DNA of 33,412 bases, taken from IMG/VR virus record IMGVR_UViG_3300007631_000004, positions 1-33,412 of that record. One strand, 5' to 3'. The stretch comes from a virus. The notes below the pieces were generated by a model that worked only from the letters and a program-made list of their open reading frames with translations, did no database searches and was not told the DNA's origin. Shown piece by piece: positions 1-6,039 of this stretch; position 1 is the stretch's first letter, and the number at the start of each line of letters is the position of its first letter. The position numbers were made by a program, and so were the translations under genes.

Positions 1-3
1 ATT

Positions 4-252
4 GTGAAAATTGACCGTCTGCACGTCTCCGGCGAGCACCCGAGTCGTCTCGACAACGGCCGTGGTACTAAGCTCGTGAAGGCGAAGACCATCAACCTGA
101 ACGGGATGCACGTCGCGCACCTCGCAAGCGGCACAGAAATCGGCTCACGGAACAGCGGCGAGATAACCATCGTCATTGACTACGACTGGCACGACGAGGA
201 GAAAGCGGCGCATGTGTGGGTGTTCCTTAATGAACCGGAGGCCGACCGATGA
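4..252 (+). CDS. Small acidic protein of unknown function (82 aa, possibly 5'-incomplete)
   Basis: I do not recognise this protein. The frame opens with GTG at 4, but the window starts only 3 bases upstream, so the true start may lie outside. The central stretch (about residues 28-60) has the pattern TINLNGMHVAHLASGTEIG followed by GEITIVI. It resembles residues 60-90 of the leftward protein at 16741-17031 (ALNVNGMAIAGNFSIGEHNETITLV), so the two may be distant paralogs with the same beta-rich fold. This is my reading of a short alignment, not a search result. It is the first of several rightward genes. Confidence 0.7.
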   Translation: MKIDRLHVSGEHPSRLDNGRGTKLVKAKTINLNGMHVAHLASGTEIGSRNSGEITIVIDYDWHDEEKAAHVWVFLNEPEADR

Positions 253-907
253 GCGGCAATTTGCTATAGCGTCATACGGTTTATGCGTCGACGGACAGAC
301 CGCCGACCGCGGACAAGTCAGGGACTGGCGGTGCGTGGACGAGCGCCGGCCGACCCCCAGCCCTCCCCCGCGGGTGGGGTATTCGTGATTGGACGAGAGA
401 GGGGCTGAGGCTTCTAAAAGGGGAGTTGACCCCAGCGAAAGACGGAAAATTTTTTGACTATAGGCATGGGCGAAGCAACCCTATGGAGCCCCCGTGTACC
501 CCTCGTTCACGGGACTTTCAAACCCTCGTAGAAGCACAGTACAGAGCCTCTCGCAAGCATTTCCACCAAGGGGTTCTCGAAGCCAAAACCCCGGGGGTTC
601 AGGGCCTGAGAAAGGGGCTGGACGGCCTTTCAGAAGCGTCGATATGGCCACGGACACGGACTGTCGGTCGACTTCTCGACGGCGTCGACGTTCCGAGTAG
701 TGGCAAGTAAGTAACACGACTCGGACACGAATCTGGTACCACGCACACAAATAAGAGGTTGTATATGGGTACGTGGGCATACACCCCATGTTCTATATAA
801 GGCTTACCCATATCTTTAAGTAGGGGTTTTACCCTGCCGCGCGGTCTCGGAGAAGAGTCGACAGATACCTCCCCTTACACAAGGTTTATGTCCCACCCGA
901 CCCAAGG
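253..907. other. Gene-poor stretch with one half-palindrome and a promoter
   Basis: No convincing gene is seen. Short frames on both strands here have non-haloarchaeal composition (Arg/Ser/Pro-rich, basic), unlike the acidic proteins around them. The stretch holds one left-arm-only copy of the intergenic palindrome (813-837) and the promoter of the next gene (884 onward). Several GC-rich inverted tracts (for example around 580-620) are unassigned. Confidence 0.5.
813..837 (+). repeat. Intergenic palindrome, left arm only (copy 1)
   Basis: CTTTAAGTAGGGG followed by TTTACCCTGC matches the left arm of the array palindrome. No TACTTAAAGG right arm follows. It is the most diverged copy and lies upstream of a rightward gene, yet it has the same orientation as all others. 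Confidence 0.6.
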
Positions 908-913
908 GTGTAT
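884..913 (+). promoter_or_regulatory. Promoter of the 914 gene
   Basis: The box GTTTATG (884-890) is followed by TCCCACCCGACCC. The same box plus CCCAYCCGACCC pair occurs before the 1491 gene, and in related form (CCCTCCCGGCC) before most leftward genes. The predicted transcript start is about 910, so the mRNA would be leaderless or nearly so. Confidence 0.65.
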
Positions 914-1237
914 ATGGAAAGAAAATTCTCATGGGGCATATGTGATTACAAAGGATGCCACTGTCCGCTTATCGAAGCTGGGTTTACACTAGATGACGAC
1001 CAACACCATCTGGTTGACATATACGACGAATTAATGTTTCATCACGCCAATAAAACAATCGGAGTAGCAGATGAGGAGAAGGTTCAAGAGGAATGGAAGA
1101 AAGCGACAGAAGAGATGGTGAAAAGGCTTGAAGATAGTCAAAAATTTGACCAGAAAGATATAATCAAGGTACGACACCTAAGCCTCCGGGTCCAAAAGAA
1201 TCTTGGTTGGCTAGAGAACTCCGACTCGGGGGAGTAA
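914..1237 (+). CDS. Hypothetical protein, 107 aa, helical
   Basis: Unrecognised. I chose ATG 914, giving MERKFSWG, rather than GTG 908 in the same frame, because the box at 884-890 would start transcription at about 910. Residues 9-16 hold three cysteines (ICDYKGCHC), which could bind a metal. The rest is a charged helical protein (EEKVQEEWKKATEEMVKRLE). Base composition is more AT-rich and lysine-rich than neighbouring genes, which suggests separate acquisition. It is followed after 3 bases by the 39-aa zinc-ribbon peptide, probably in the same transcript. Confidence 0.7.
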   Translation: MERKFSWGICDYKGCHCPLIEAGFTLDDDQHHLVDIYDELMFHHANKTIGVADEEKVQEEWKKATEEMVKRLEDSQKFDQKDIIKVRHLSLRVQKNLGWLENSDSGE

Positions 1238-1240
1238 CAG

Positions 1241-1360
1241 ATGCCCACCTGCCCGGAGTGTGAGGGCGACATGGAGCTAGTCCTCGGAGGAAGTGCCTGC
1301 CACGACTGTCAGATATTCTTCAGCCCCTACGGGTTCAAGGAAAACTGGGAGATTCGGTAA
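1241..1360 (+). CDS. Zinc-ribbon micropeptide, 39 aa
   Basis: ATG 1241 to TAA 1358-1360. The product begins MPTCPECEGDMELV and contains CPEC (residues 4-7) and CHDC (about residues 20-23), a C-x2-C / C-x2-C zinc-ribbon. It ends in a short aromatic tail (FFSPYGFKENWEIR). It starts 3 bases after the preceding stop, so translational coupling is likely. Peptides of this kind are common in haloarchaeal and haloviral genomes. The partner, nucleic acid or protein, is unknown. Confidence 0.75.
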   Translation: MPTCPECEGDMELVLGGSACHDCQIFFSPYGFKENWEIR

Positions 1361-1375
1361 GGCGGGGTACCCCAA

Positions 1376-1400
1376 CCTTTATGTAGGGTAGTTGCCCTGC
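1376..1400 (+). repeat. Intergenic palindrome, left arm only (copy 2)
   Basis: CCTTTATGTAGGGTAG then TTGCCCTGC, with no right arm. It lies between two rightward genes in the same orientation as copies inside the leftward array. Confidence 0.75.
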
Positions 1401-1458
1401 GCTTGGACAAGATGGGGGGCAAACACACGCCGCCGACGCTTTTCTGCCGCTACCCCAG

Positions 1459-1490
1459 TCTTTATAACCCATCCGACCCATTTGTTAGAT
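1459..1490 (+). promoter_or_regulatory. Promoter of the 1491-2061 operon
   Basis: The box CTTTATAACC is followed by CATCCGACCC. Box to ATG is about 27 bases, which predicts a leaderless mRNA beginning at or near ATG 1491. Confidence 0.7.
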
Positions 1491-1754
1491 ATGGCACTGA
1501 GCCAATCCCAGATTGAGCGGTCCGAGGGCGACATATACGCCCGTCGTACCAAGGTGGCAGAAGTCATCAACGGTCGGACCGGTTCGATTACGTTCGGGCC
1601 CATGACCGTGAACCGTCACCCCTCCGGGAAGCACCTCGCGGTGTACAGCCCGGACGGGGACTTTTACGAGATTCGAATCCCCGACGAGAAGGCAGTCGAG
1701 GCCGTCGAGTACGAGATTCGAGACACGTGGGAAGAGTGGCTGGAGGCGCTGTAG
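1491..1754 (+). CDS. Hypothetical protein, 87 aa
   Basis: Unrecognised. ATG 1491 is preferred over upstream in-frame starts because it lies at the leaderless distance from the box at 1460; the upstream part overlaps the promoter and the half-palindrome. The first third is polar and helical. The middle (SITFGPMTVNRHPSGKHLAVYSPDGDFYEIRIP) looks like a small beta-sheet domain. The end is an acidic helix (EYEIRDTWEEWLEAL). The stop is one base before the start of the winged-helix gene, so the two form an operon. Confidence 0.75.
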   Translation: MALSQSQIERSEGDIYARRTKVAEVINGRTGSITFGPMTVNRHPSGKHLAVYSPDGDFYEIRIPDEKAVEAVEYEIRDTWEEWLEAL

Positions 1755-1755
1755 C

Positions 1756-2061
1756 ATGACAAAAATGGGTATCCTCGGGGAGGCGTTGCGAACGCTGGCT
1801 CACCCCGACCGACGGAAGATGATGCGAGAACTGAAGACCCACGCCGAGGCCGAGGTCGAGGCCCACGACGGTGACGTTCGACTGGCGCTCGTTCATCGAC
1901 ACCTCCCGGACCTGTCTGACGCCGGCTATCTCGACTACGAACAGTCGGGGTATCAGTTCACTATCAGACGGGGAGACAACTGGCAGGAGGCGGCCGACCT
2001 ACTCGACGCCGTGGGAGAGTGTGACCTGCCGTCGGAGAACGCAGAGGTGGCCATCATCTAA
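1756..2061 (+). CDS. Winged helix-turn-helix protein (ArsR-like), 101 aa
   Basis: Residues about 5-65 read as a haloarchaeal winged-helix domain. A helix LGEALRTLAHPDRRKMMREL corresponds to the opening helix of ArsR-type regulators. It is followed by LALVHRHLPDLSDAGYLDYE and a wing strand YQFTIRRGDN. The length and the pattern 'L..a..L...G.ldYe' are typical of small single-domain repressors in haloarchaea. It probably binds DNA as a dimer. It could be an early regulator acting on its own operon or on the palindromic operators at 2378-2442; that target is inference only. It begins one base after the previous stop. Confidence 0.7.
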   Translation: MTKMGILGEALRTLAHPDRRKMMRELKTHAEAEVEAHDGDVRLALVHRHLPDLSDAGYLDYEQSGYQFTIRRGDNWQEAADLLDAVGECDLPSENAEVAII

Positions 2062-2090
2062 GGCTGGAGTCTTCCCGTTCGATAGCAGTA

Positions 2091-2115
2091 TCTTTAAGTG
2101 AGGTAATTGCCCTGC
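2091..2115 (+). repeat. Intergenic palindrome, left arm only (copy 3)
   Basis: TCTTTAAGTGAGGTAA then TTGCCCTGC, followed by unrelated GC-rich sequence. No right arm. Confidence 0.75.
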
Positions 2116-2377
2116 GACTGGCCGCCGGGCCGCCCGCATTTCCTCTTAAAAGAAGGTCCGCATCTACCTTTGGACTAGGTAACCGCCGTCTTTTCTCTGG
2201 ACTAGGATACCGCAATGTAGAGTTGGACCAGAACAGCAAATCACAACTGGAGAGGCGTCGACTGTGTTTGCTTACTCTAAACCAGCAAACATCAGGACTT
2301 CCAAAAGACTTATGCTTACCTCGACCGCGCTCATTCCCACTTTCGTGGGCATCACATATAAACCTTTCGGTTGAACA

Positions 2378-2474
2378 GGTAATATTACCCGGTAATCGGA
2401 CCGAAAACACTTAATGAACTAACATGAACGGGTAATATTACCGTCGAATACCGGTATATCTCGATGATATTACC
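2378..2474. promoter_or_regulatory. Cluster of GGTAATATTACC palindromes (putative operators)
   Basis: Two perfect 12-bp palindromes GGTAATATTACC lie at 2378-2389 and 2431-2442. Degenerate half copies follow (CGGTAATCGG at 2390-2399; GATATTACC at 2466-2474). A box-like ATATAAAC lies at about 2354-2361 and TTAATGAAC at about 2411, so a repressor dimer bound here would cover promoters on either strand. No other copy was noticed in the window. Confidence 0.5.
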
Positions 2475-2680
2475 GACTAATATTCTCGGGCGCATACAAA
2501 CTGACTTTGGGTAGAATCAACTCTACTTGTAGAAGCGTGTGATAAGAGCCGGATGACGAGTCCGGCCCGGCAGTGACCAGATACGGTGATTCAAGTCGTG
2601 CCCGGTCGAGGGATGAGGGCCTTTCCTTGCCCTCAACTGAGTTTTGGGTCCACGGGTACTTAAGCATTGCGCCGCCGGTA

Positions 2681-2705
2681 CCTTTAAGTATAGATGTTGC
2701 CCTGC
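2681..2705 (+). repeat. Intergenic palindrome, left arm only (copy 4)
   Basis: CCTTTAAGTATAGATG then TTGCCCTGC, identical to the commonest left arm. It continues into GGTCGCGGCCGCCG but lacks the TACTTAAAGG arm. Confidence 0.85.
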
Positions 2706-2729
2706 GGTCGCGGCCGCCGAACGCGGCCG

Positions 2730-2789
2730 TCAGGCCAGCGCCATCACAAAGCCCAGTGCGAGCCCGATGGTCAGAAGTAGCGTAACTAT
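2730..2789 (-). pseudogene. Frame for a very hydrophobic 19-residue peptide without a standard start
   Basis: Directly downstream of the 172-aa gene and overlapping its TAG stop, one minus frame reads IVTLLLTIGLALGFVMALA then TGA. This looks like a single membrane segment. No ATG, GTG or TTG opens it after the upstream in-frame stop except near its end. It may be a decayed gene or use an unusual start. Similar tiny hydrophobic frames occur downstream of the genes at 14447 and 19346, which is why I record it. Confidence 0.3.
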
Positions 2790-3304
2790 GCCTTCTCACC
2801 CCCGTACCGGCGCTTGAGGTACTCCTCGATGGTGATGTAGTACCCCTGCTCGATTGCCTCCTCCTGAGTCATGTACCCCGCATGTCCTCCGTTGGTCCGG
2901 CCGTACTTCTTACAGGTGAACCCGATGGCGAAGCTGGCGCTCTCGTGAAACATCGGCTCGCCCGGGCTCATGAACGCCCCACACTCGGGGCAGTTGGGTC
3001 GTGCACCGTCCACGAAGACGCCGTAGTGGCCCGAGCCCGGGAGGTTGTGTCCCGAGAGGTACGCCGTCTCACTGGAGTTGACGAACTCCTTGATGGCGTC
3101 GTCGGTCCAGTACTCTCTGTCCGAGATGACCGTCTCGCCGTCTTCAGCCAGCATGTATACCTCCACTTCGTAGTCCTCGTAGTCCTCGAAGTTGTTGAAC
3201 CGGACGAGTCCCTCGTGACCCTTCTTGTCGGACCGCCAGAGTGCACCCATGCCGGTCGCTCCAGCAGGAGGGTCCACGTCGCCGTCAGGCAGGTCTCGCT
3301 TCAT
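2786..3304 (-). CDS. Hypothetical protein with a zinc-ribbon-like pair, 172 aa
   Basis: Unrecognised. It is strongly acidic with a repetitive run FEDYEDYEVEVYMLAEDGE (about residues 39-57). The second half has NCPECGAFM (about residue 104) and a later single cysteine in FTCKKYG, so a complete four-ligand site is uncertain. It ends in a helical tail rich in Tyr and Glu. It is the last gene of a three-gene operon (3681 to 2786); its ATG overlaps the stop of the 51-aa gene (ATGA). The operon's 3' end is the half-palindrome at 2681-2705. Confidence 0.8.
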   Translation of the reverse strand: MKRDLPDGDVDPPAGATGMGALWRSDKKGHEGLVRFNNFEDYEDYEVEVYMLAEDGETVISDREYWTDDAIKEFVNSSETAYLSGHNLPGSGHYGVFVDGARPNCPECGAFMSPGEPMFHESASFAIGFTCKKYGRTNGGHAGYMTQEEAIEQGYYITIEEYLKRRYGGEKA

Positions 3305-3456
3305 TCTGTGGCCTCCTGCGGCTTCTTCTCGTCCACCTTCTCGACTGTGAGGTTGAACGTGTACACAGTGCCGTTCTCATCTGTACGGTAGATTGTCTCT
3401 GAGTTGTCGGTCGCGGCCATGTACTGGAGCCATACCAGCGTGGGGGAGTCACTCAT
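3301..3456 (-). CDS. Hypothetical protein, 51 aa
   Basis: ATG 3454-3456 to TGA 3301-3303. The product begins MSDSPTLVWLQYMAATD and contains a beta-rich middle (ETIYRTDENGTVYTFNLTV), then a Lys/Glu-rich tail. Its function is unknown. It starts 6 bases after the 72-aa zinc-ribbon gene and overlaps the next gene by 4 bases, a tight operon with likely translational coupling. Confidence 0.8.
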   Translation of the reverse strand: MSDSPTLVWLQYMAATDNSETIYRTDENGTVYTFNLTVEKVDEKKPQEATE

Positions 3457-3462
3457 ACGTAA

Positions 3463-3681
3463 TCACTCCGAGGGGTCTTCTCGCATCGTCTTGGGCGTGT
3501 GACCACACTCGTCACAGCGGTCGGCGCTCACGGGAGAGCCACACTCGGGACAGGCGAAGGTCGACCCGAAGCCCTCCACGAACTCGACGGCCGCCACGGA
3601 GTCGGGCATACGCGCGTCGATGATTCGCTGGTCGGTCGTTCCTTCGGTGCTTGCAAGTCCTTCGGCGTTGGTCTCTGACAT
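3463..3681 (-). CDS. Zinc-ribbon protein, 72 aa
   Basis: The C-terminal half carries CPEC (residues about 44-47) and CDEC (about 56-59), a compact C-x2-C / C-x2-C zinc-ribbon of about 20 residues. The preceding TDQRIIDARMPDSVAAVEFVEGFG resembles GYLRILDARI in the 148-aa protein at 6040-6486, so the two may be distant relatives. It is the first gene of its operon. A Shine-Dalgarno-like GGAGG lies about 10 bases before ATG (TGGAGGCAACAACCTATG), unusual among these mostly leaderless cassettes. Confidence 0.8.
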   Translation of the reverse strand: MSETNAEGLASTEGTTDQRIIDARMPDSVAAVEFVEGFGSTFACPECGSPVSADRCDECGHTPKTMREDPSE

Positions 3682-3699
3682 AGGTTGTTGCCTCCATCC

Positions 3700-3743
3700 T
3701 ACTGTAGAGCCGGGAGGGATATAAAGAGTTGTGAACCAGCAAC
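3700..3743 (-). promoter_or_regulatory. Promoter of the 3681-2786 operon
   Basis: On the minus strand the box CTTTATATCC is followed by CTCCCGGC. Upstream is GTTGCTGGTTCAC, a copy of the conserved upstream motif TTGCCGGTTCAC. The box lies about 45 bases from ATG, leaving a leader of about 15-20 nt. Confidence 0.7.
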
Positions 3744-3760
3744 AAGTTCAGTAACCCCCA

Positions 3761-3785
3761 CCTTTAAGTCAGGTAATTGCCCTGC
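3761..3785 (+). repeat. Intergenic palindrome, left arm plus apex only (copy 5)
   Basis: CCTTTAAGTCAGGTAA then TTGCCCTGC and the apex GGTGCGGCCGC, which runs straight into GAAAAAAG, the oligo-T terminator of the next cassette read on the minus strand. The right arm appears cleanly deleted between the apex and the terminator. Confidence 0.8.
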
Positions 3786-3832
3786 GGTGCGGCCGCGAAA
3801 AAAGTCGTGTCAGTCAGCCAGAAGTCGTTCTC

Positions 3833-4201
3833 TCAGTCGTCCAGCGAGGCGACCGGCGTCACTCCTTCGGGTGACGCAACGGTGCTCGGCCCGTCGACCC
3901 GTAGCCCGCCTTCGATGCTCGATACGTCCGTCTCAGAAAGAGCGTCACGCTCTTCCACCATGCCAAGTGCTTGTTCATCGGTCAGATACTGGGCCTTGTT
4001 GGGGTAAGCGTCGGCCCATTCGCCCGTCTGTGCGTCCTTCTCCGCCAGCAGAACCGCCTCGTAGCCCGAGATGGTCATGGTGTCCAGCACCACCACCTCC
4101 TCGACCGAGGGGTCCGTGTTGACCGCAAATCGGTCGCCGCGAGTGTAGTCAGATGCCTGCGTCTCGTCGTCTCCGTCGTATGCGTCGTTTTCGTGCGTCA
4201 T
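3833..4201 (-). CDS. Acidic hypothetical protein, 122 aa
   Basis: Unrecognised. The first 25 residues are disordered and acidic (MTHENDAYDGDDETQASDY). A compact domain follows at about residues 24-60, with strands RFAVNTDP, EEVVVLDTMTISGYEAVLLAE. Then comes a helical segment KAQYLTDEQALGMVEERDALS and a loose tail. The gene starts 3 bases after the stop of the 53-aa gene, so the two form an operon. The stop is followed by an oligo-T tract (T6). Confidence 0.8.
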   Translation of the reverse strand: MTHENDAYDGDDETQASDYTRGDRFAVNTDPSVEEVVVLDTMTISGYEAVLLAEKDAQTGEWADAYPNKAQYLTDEQALGMVEERDALSETDVSSIEGGLRVDGPSTVASPEGVTPVASLDD

Positions 4202-4204
4202 GGT

Positions 4205-4366
4205 TTAGATGTTGATAGGGTAACCGTGGGGGTTGTCTGCCGATACATCGAGACCGAGTGTGGCGTCAGCAAACGACTCTTCGAGCAACATGGCCGACTT
4301 CATGTCGGCCGTCCGGTGTAGCTCTCGAAGAGTCTCGTTCACCGTGCCACCGTCGTTCCCTTGCAT
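4205..4366 (-). CDS. Hypothetical protein, 53 aa
   Basis: ATG 4364-4366 to TAA 4205-4207. The product begins MQGNDGGTVNETLRELHRTA and is one amphipathic helix (ETLRELHRTADMKSAMLLEESFADA) followed by a Gly/Pro-rich tail. Its function is unknown. It is the first gene of a two-gene operon and has its own box about 35 bases upstream. Confidence 0.75.
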   Translation of the reverse strand: MQGNDGGTVNETLRELHRTADMKSAMLLEESFADATLGLDVSADNPHGYPINI

Positions 4367-4384
4367 GTCTTTCTACACTCGATG

Positions 4385-4407
4385 TTTGTGCCGGGAGGGT
4401 TATAAAA
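4385..4407 (-). promoter_or_regulatory. Promoter of the 4366-3833 operon
   Basis: The box TTTTATAACC is followed by CTCCCGGC on the minus strand. The TTGCCGGTTCAC upstream motif is not evident here. Confidence 0.65.
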
Positions 4408-4459
4408 CTTGCGTGTAAATCGAGTGAACACTTAAATGAGGATGAATATTCGGGGGGTA

Positions 4460-4484
4460 TCTTTAAGTATAGATGTTGCCCTGC
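4460..4484 (+). repeat. Intergenic palindrome, left arm only (copy 6)
   Basis: TCTTTAAGTATAGATG then TTGCCCTGC, lying 36 bp from a complete copy (7). This is one of two places where a half copy and a full copy are adjacent. Confidence 0.8.
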
Positions 4485-4512
4485 GAACGGCCGGTTCTGG
4501 TACATGAAGGTA

Positions 4513-4583
4513 ACCCATAGCTTTAAGTAGGGTAGTTGCTCTGCCGAAACCGCAGGGCAGAAAGTACACTTAAAGCTATGGGT
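4513..4583 (+). repeat. Intergenic palindrome, full, with long perfect outer arms (copy 7)
   Basis: The outer arms ACCCATAGCTTTAAGT and ACTTAAAGCTATGGGT are perfectly complementary over 16 bp. The inner arms include GCTCTGC and GCAGGGC. It shows best that the element is a true inverted repeat. Confidence 0.9.
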
Positions 4584-4611
4584 GTCAAAAAGAAATAGAG
4601 CCCTCGATACC

Positions 4612-5022
4612 CTACGCTTCGGATTTGGGGTCGTTCATGAACACGGCCACCTCGTAGTAGACGTGCTCCTGATTGTTCCGTTGCTTTCTCGACGCGTTCG
4701 GCAAACTCGTCCGGTTCGAGACGACTGTCAACACGCCATCGAACCCTGTCTCCTCTCGAAAGGCCTCGACAGCGACCTTCTCGGCCATGCTCTTACCGAG
4801 ATGCTCGGCGTTGTAATCTCCGACTCGATTCGCCAACCCCATTTCGTCGTAGGCGACCGCTCGATACAGGTCCGTCCCCGTCGCGTATCGAGCCGCCGTG
4901 AACCCGTACTTCTCGTGCGGGGTTAGACTTGTCTTTTCGACTTCTGTCTTTTTGTCGAGACGTTCGTACTCGGTCTCGGTAAGGTCGTCGGGCTCGACGT
5001 GCTCGACGCCGTAATCGCTCAT
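4612..5022 (-). CDS. Hypothetical protein, 136 aa
   Basis: Unrecognised. The N-terminus is acidic and helical (DDLTETEYERLDKKTEVEKT). The centre contains AARYATGTDLYRAVAYDEMGLANRVGDYNAEHLGKSMAEKVAVEAFREETGFDGVLTVVSN, which looks like an alpha/beta domain. The C-terminus is a strand (EHVYYEVAVFMND). Its ATG overlaps the stop of the upstream 155-aa gene (ATGA), so they are coupled. Palindrome copy 7 lies after the stop. Confidence 0.8.
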   Translation of the reverse strand: MSDYGVEHVEPDDLTETEYERLDKKTEVEKTSLTPHEKYGFTAARYATGTDLYRAVAYDEMGLANRVGDYNAEHLGKSMAEKVAVEAFREETGFDGVLTVVSNRTSLPNASRKQRNNQEHVYYEVAVFMNDPKSEA

Positions 5023-5486
5023 TCCTCAGTCACCTCCTCCAGTCGGAAGTTCGACATGTCCAGTCCGTCGACAATTCGTTCGAGACGCTCCTCAGTGTAG
5101 ATGGGGCCACGGTACGGCACGTCGTTCTCGTAGTGGATGTACCACACGCCGTCGGGGGCCTTCTTTTCCGAGACGCCGTTCCGACGCTTCTGTGTATCTT
5201 CGATACGCTCAGCGTCCGCGACGGCTTCTTTGAGGTCTTCGAGATACTCCTCGGCGGCTGAGGTCTCTTTGTAGTCGGGGGCCTCGACCACGCTCGGGTG
5301 AAGCTCTCGGGGATGGTCCGGGTCCAGACCCTCTTCGAGACGCGTGACCGCCATGCTTGCTTGACCGAGTGAGAGGGTCTTAGGGTAGTCGTCCCACTCG
5401 TGGAAGATGGACCGCTTGATACGGTCTACGGTGATGTTACTTCCAGCCAGTTCGACCTTCACTTCGGTGGTGGCGTATGCCGTCAT
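5019..5486 (-). CDS. Hypothetical protein, 155 aa
   Basis: Unrecognised. It opens with a strand-rich TTEVKVELAGSNITVDRIKRSIFHEW. A helical acidic region follows (EEYLEDLKEAVADAERIEDTQKRR), then DGVWYIHYENDVPYRGPIYTEERLERIVDGLDM. It is the first gene of a two-gene operon. The start codon lies in a 6-bp inverted repeat CATACG/CGTATG that overlaps the expected transcript start. Confidence 0.8.
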   Translation of the reverse strand: MTAYATTEVKVELAGSNITVDRIKRSIFHEWDDYPKTLSLGQASMAVTRLEEGLDPDHPRELHPSVVEAPDYKETSAAEEYLEDLKEAVADAERIEDTQKRRNGVSEKKAPDGVWYIHYENDVPYRGPIYTEERLERIVDGLDMSNFRLEEVTEE

Positions 5487-5489
5487 ACG

Positions 5490-5543
5490 AGTAAACGTAT
5501 GGCCGGGAGGGTCTTAATGGGTGAGGAAGCGGTAAACACAGTG
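5490..5543 (-). promoter_or_regulatory. Promoter of the 5486-4612 operon
   Basis: The box CCATTAAGACC is followed by CTCCCGGCC and the start region ATACGT. Instead of TTGCCGGTTCAC the upstream position carries CACTGTGTTTACCGC, containing the recurring CACTGTGTTTAC motif. Confidence 0.7.
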
Positions 5544-5553
5544 GTGACCAGTA

Positions 5554-5612
5554 CCTTTATGTATAGAAGTTGCCCTGCCGTGCGGCCGCAGTGCAAGACC
5601 TTTACTTAAAGG
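5554..5612 (+). repeat. Intergenic palindrome, full (copy 8)
   Basis: Left arm CCTTTATGTATAGAAG then TTGCCCTGC; right arm GCAGTGCAAGACC then TTTACTTAAAGG. The apex is CGTGCGGCC. Confidence 0.9.
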
Positions 5613-5638
5613 TTCGGGTACGTCAAAAAGAGCCGCCG

Positions 5639-5746
5639 TCACTCCCAGTCGGCCAGTTCCGCCTGCACGCCGGGGTCGGGGTCGTCCGTGTAGTAGACCG
5701 GGCTATGGGGCGTCGGCTCGTTCGTGGCGAACTCGAAAAGTGTCAT
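5639..5746 (-). CDS. Small acidic protein, 35 aa
   Basis: ATG 5744-5746 to TGA 5639-5641. The product begins MTLFEFATNEPTPHSPVYYT and continues DDPDPGVQAELADWE. Its function is unknown. It is the third gene of an operon; it starts 3 bases before the end of the preceding 95-aa gene region, so translation is probably coupled. An oligo-T tract (CTTTTTGACG on the minus strand) follows. Confidence 0.75.
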   Translation of the reverse strand: MTLFEFATNEPTPHSPVYYTDDPDPGVQAELADWE

Positions 5747-5749
5747 GGC

Positions 5750-6037
5750 TCAGATATGCATCGGTCGGTCAGTGGGTTCGAGGTCACCGATTTCGTCCTT
5801 GAGGTCCTCCTCGGTGAGTGAGAGGGTGGTGATTAGCTCTCCGTCCCGACCGAAGTGCTTGACGTTATAACCGTCGTCGCGCATGAACTCGTCGGGATGT
5901 TCGTCCACGCAGAGGTACTCGACTTTGACGTAGCTCAGGACACGCTTTGTCTCCTGAAGCGCCTCGTCGTACTCGTCCACGTAGAGGTTCATCACCCGGT
6001 CGACGTAGTACCAGCCGAGTTCGAAGCTCTCAGGCAT
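5750..6037 (-). CDS. Hypothetical protein, 95 aa
   Basis: Unrecognised. I take ATG 6035-6037 (MPESFELGWYYV), two bases after the upstream stop, rather than the in-frame GTG 12 bases earlier. The sequence is beta-rich and aromatic at the start (GWYYVDRVMNLYVDEYDEA), then ETKRVLSYVKVEYLCVDEHPDEF and an acidic C-terminal part. It is the middle gene of a three-gene operon. Confidence 0.8.
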   Translation of the reverse strand: MPESFELGWYYVDRVMNLYVDEYDEALQETKRVLSYVKVEYLCVDEHPDEFMRDDGYNVKHFGRDGELITTLSLTEEDLKDEIGDLEPTDRPMHI

Positions 6038-6039
6038 TG

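Larger units (their letters stand above)
2062..2729. other. Convergent intergenic region with palindromes
   Basis: This stretch lies between the end of the rightward genes and the end of the leftward array. It holds half-palindrome copies 3 and 4, two GGTAATATTACC palindromes with degenerate partners (2378-2474), and a hairpin TGAGGGC/GCCCTCA near 2613-2636. A box-like TTAAGTACC with CCGTGGACCC follows on the minus strand (about 2650-2665). A 26-codon leftward frame (2272-2352, ATG to TAA) exists but has no independent support. Confidence 0.5.

Noticed and set aside
426-811. Overlapping short frames at 426-710, 481-789, 494-700 and 599-811
   Set aside because: Arg/Ser/Pro-rich products unlike haloarchaeal proteins, mutually overlapping on both strands, and no promoter at start distance.
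2272-2352. 26-codon leftward frame next to the GGTAATATTACC cluster
   Set aside because: ATG and stop exist, but spacing to any box is poor and no similarity is evident. It is kept only as a possibility in the region note.
2378-2442. TAATATTAC as a rolling-circle nick site
   Set aside because: The nonamer matches geminivirus origins, but here it is simply the centre of the palindrome GGTAATATTACC. No Rep-type gene or conserved stem-loop with that loop is seen.
4582-4926. Rightward frames opposite the leftward genes (also 20476-20832, 6970-7377, 8320-9009, 9606-10070 and others)
   Set aside because: They are antisense shadows: Val/Leu/Arg-rich, no promoter, and they cross palindromes. The leftward frames have acidic composition, promoters and tight spacing.
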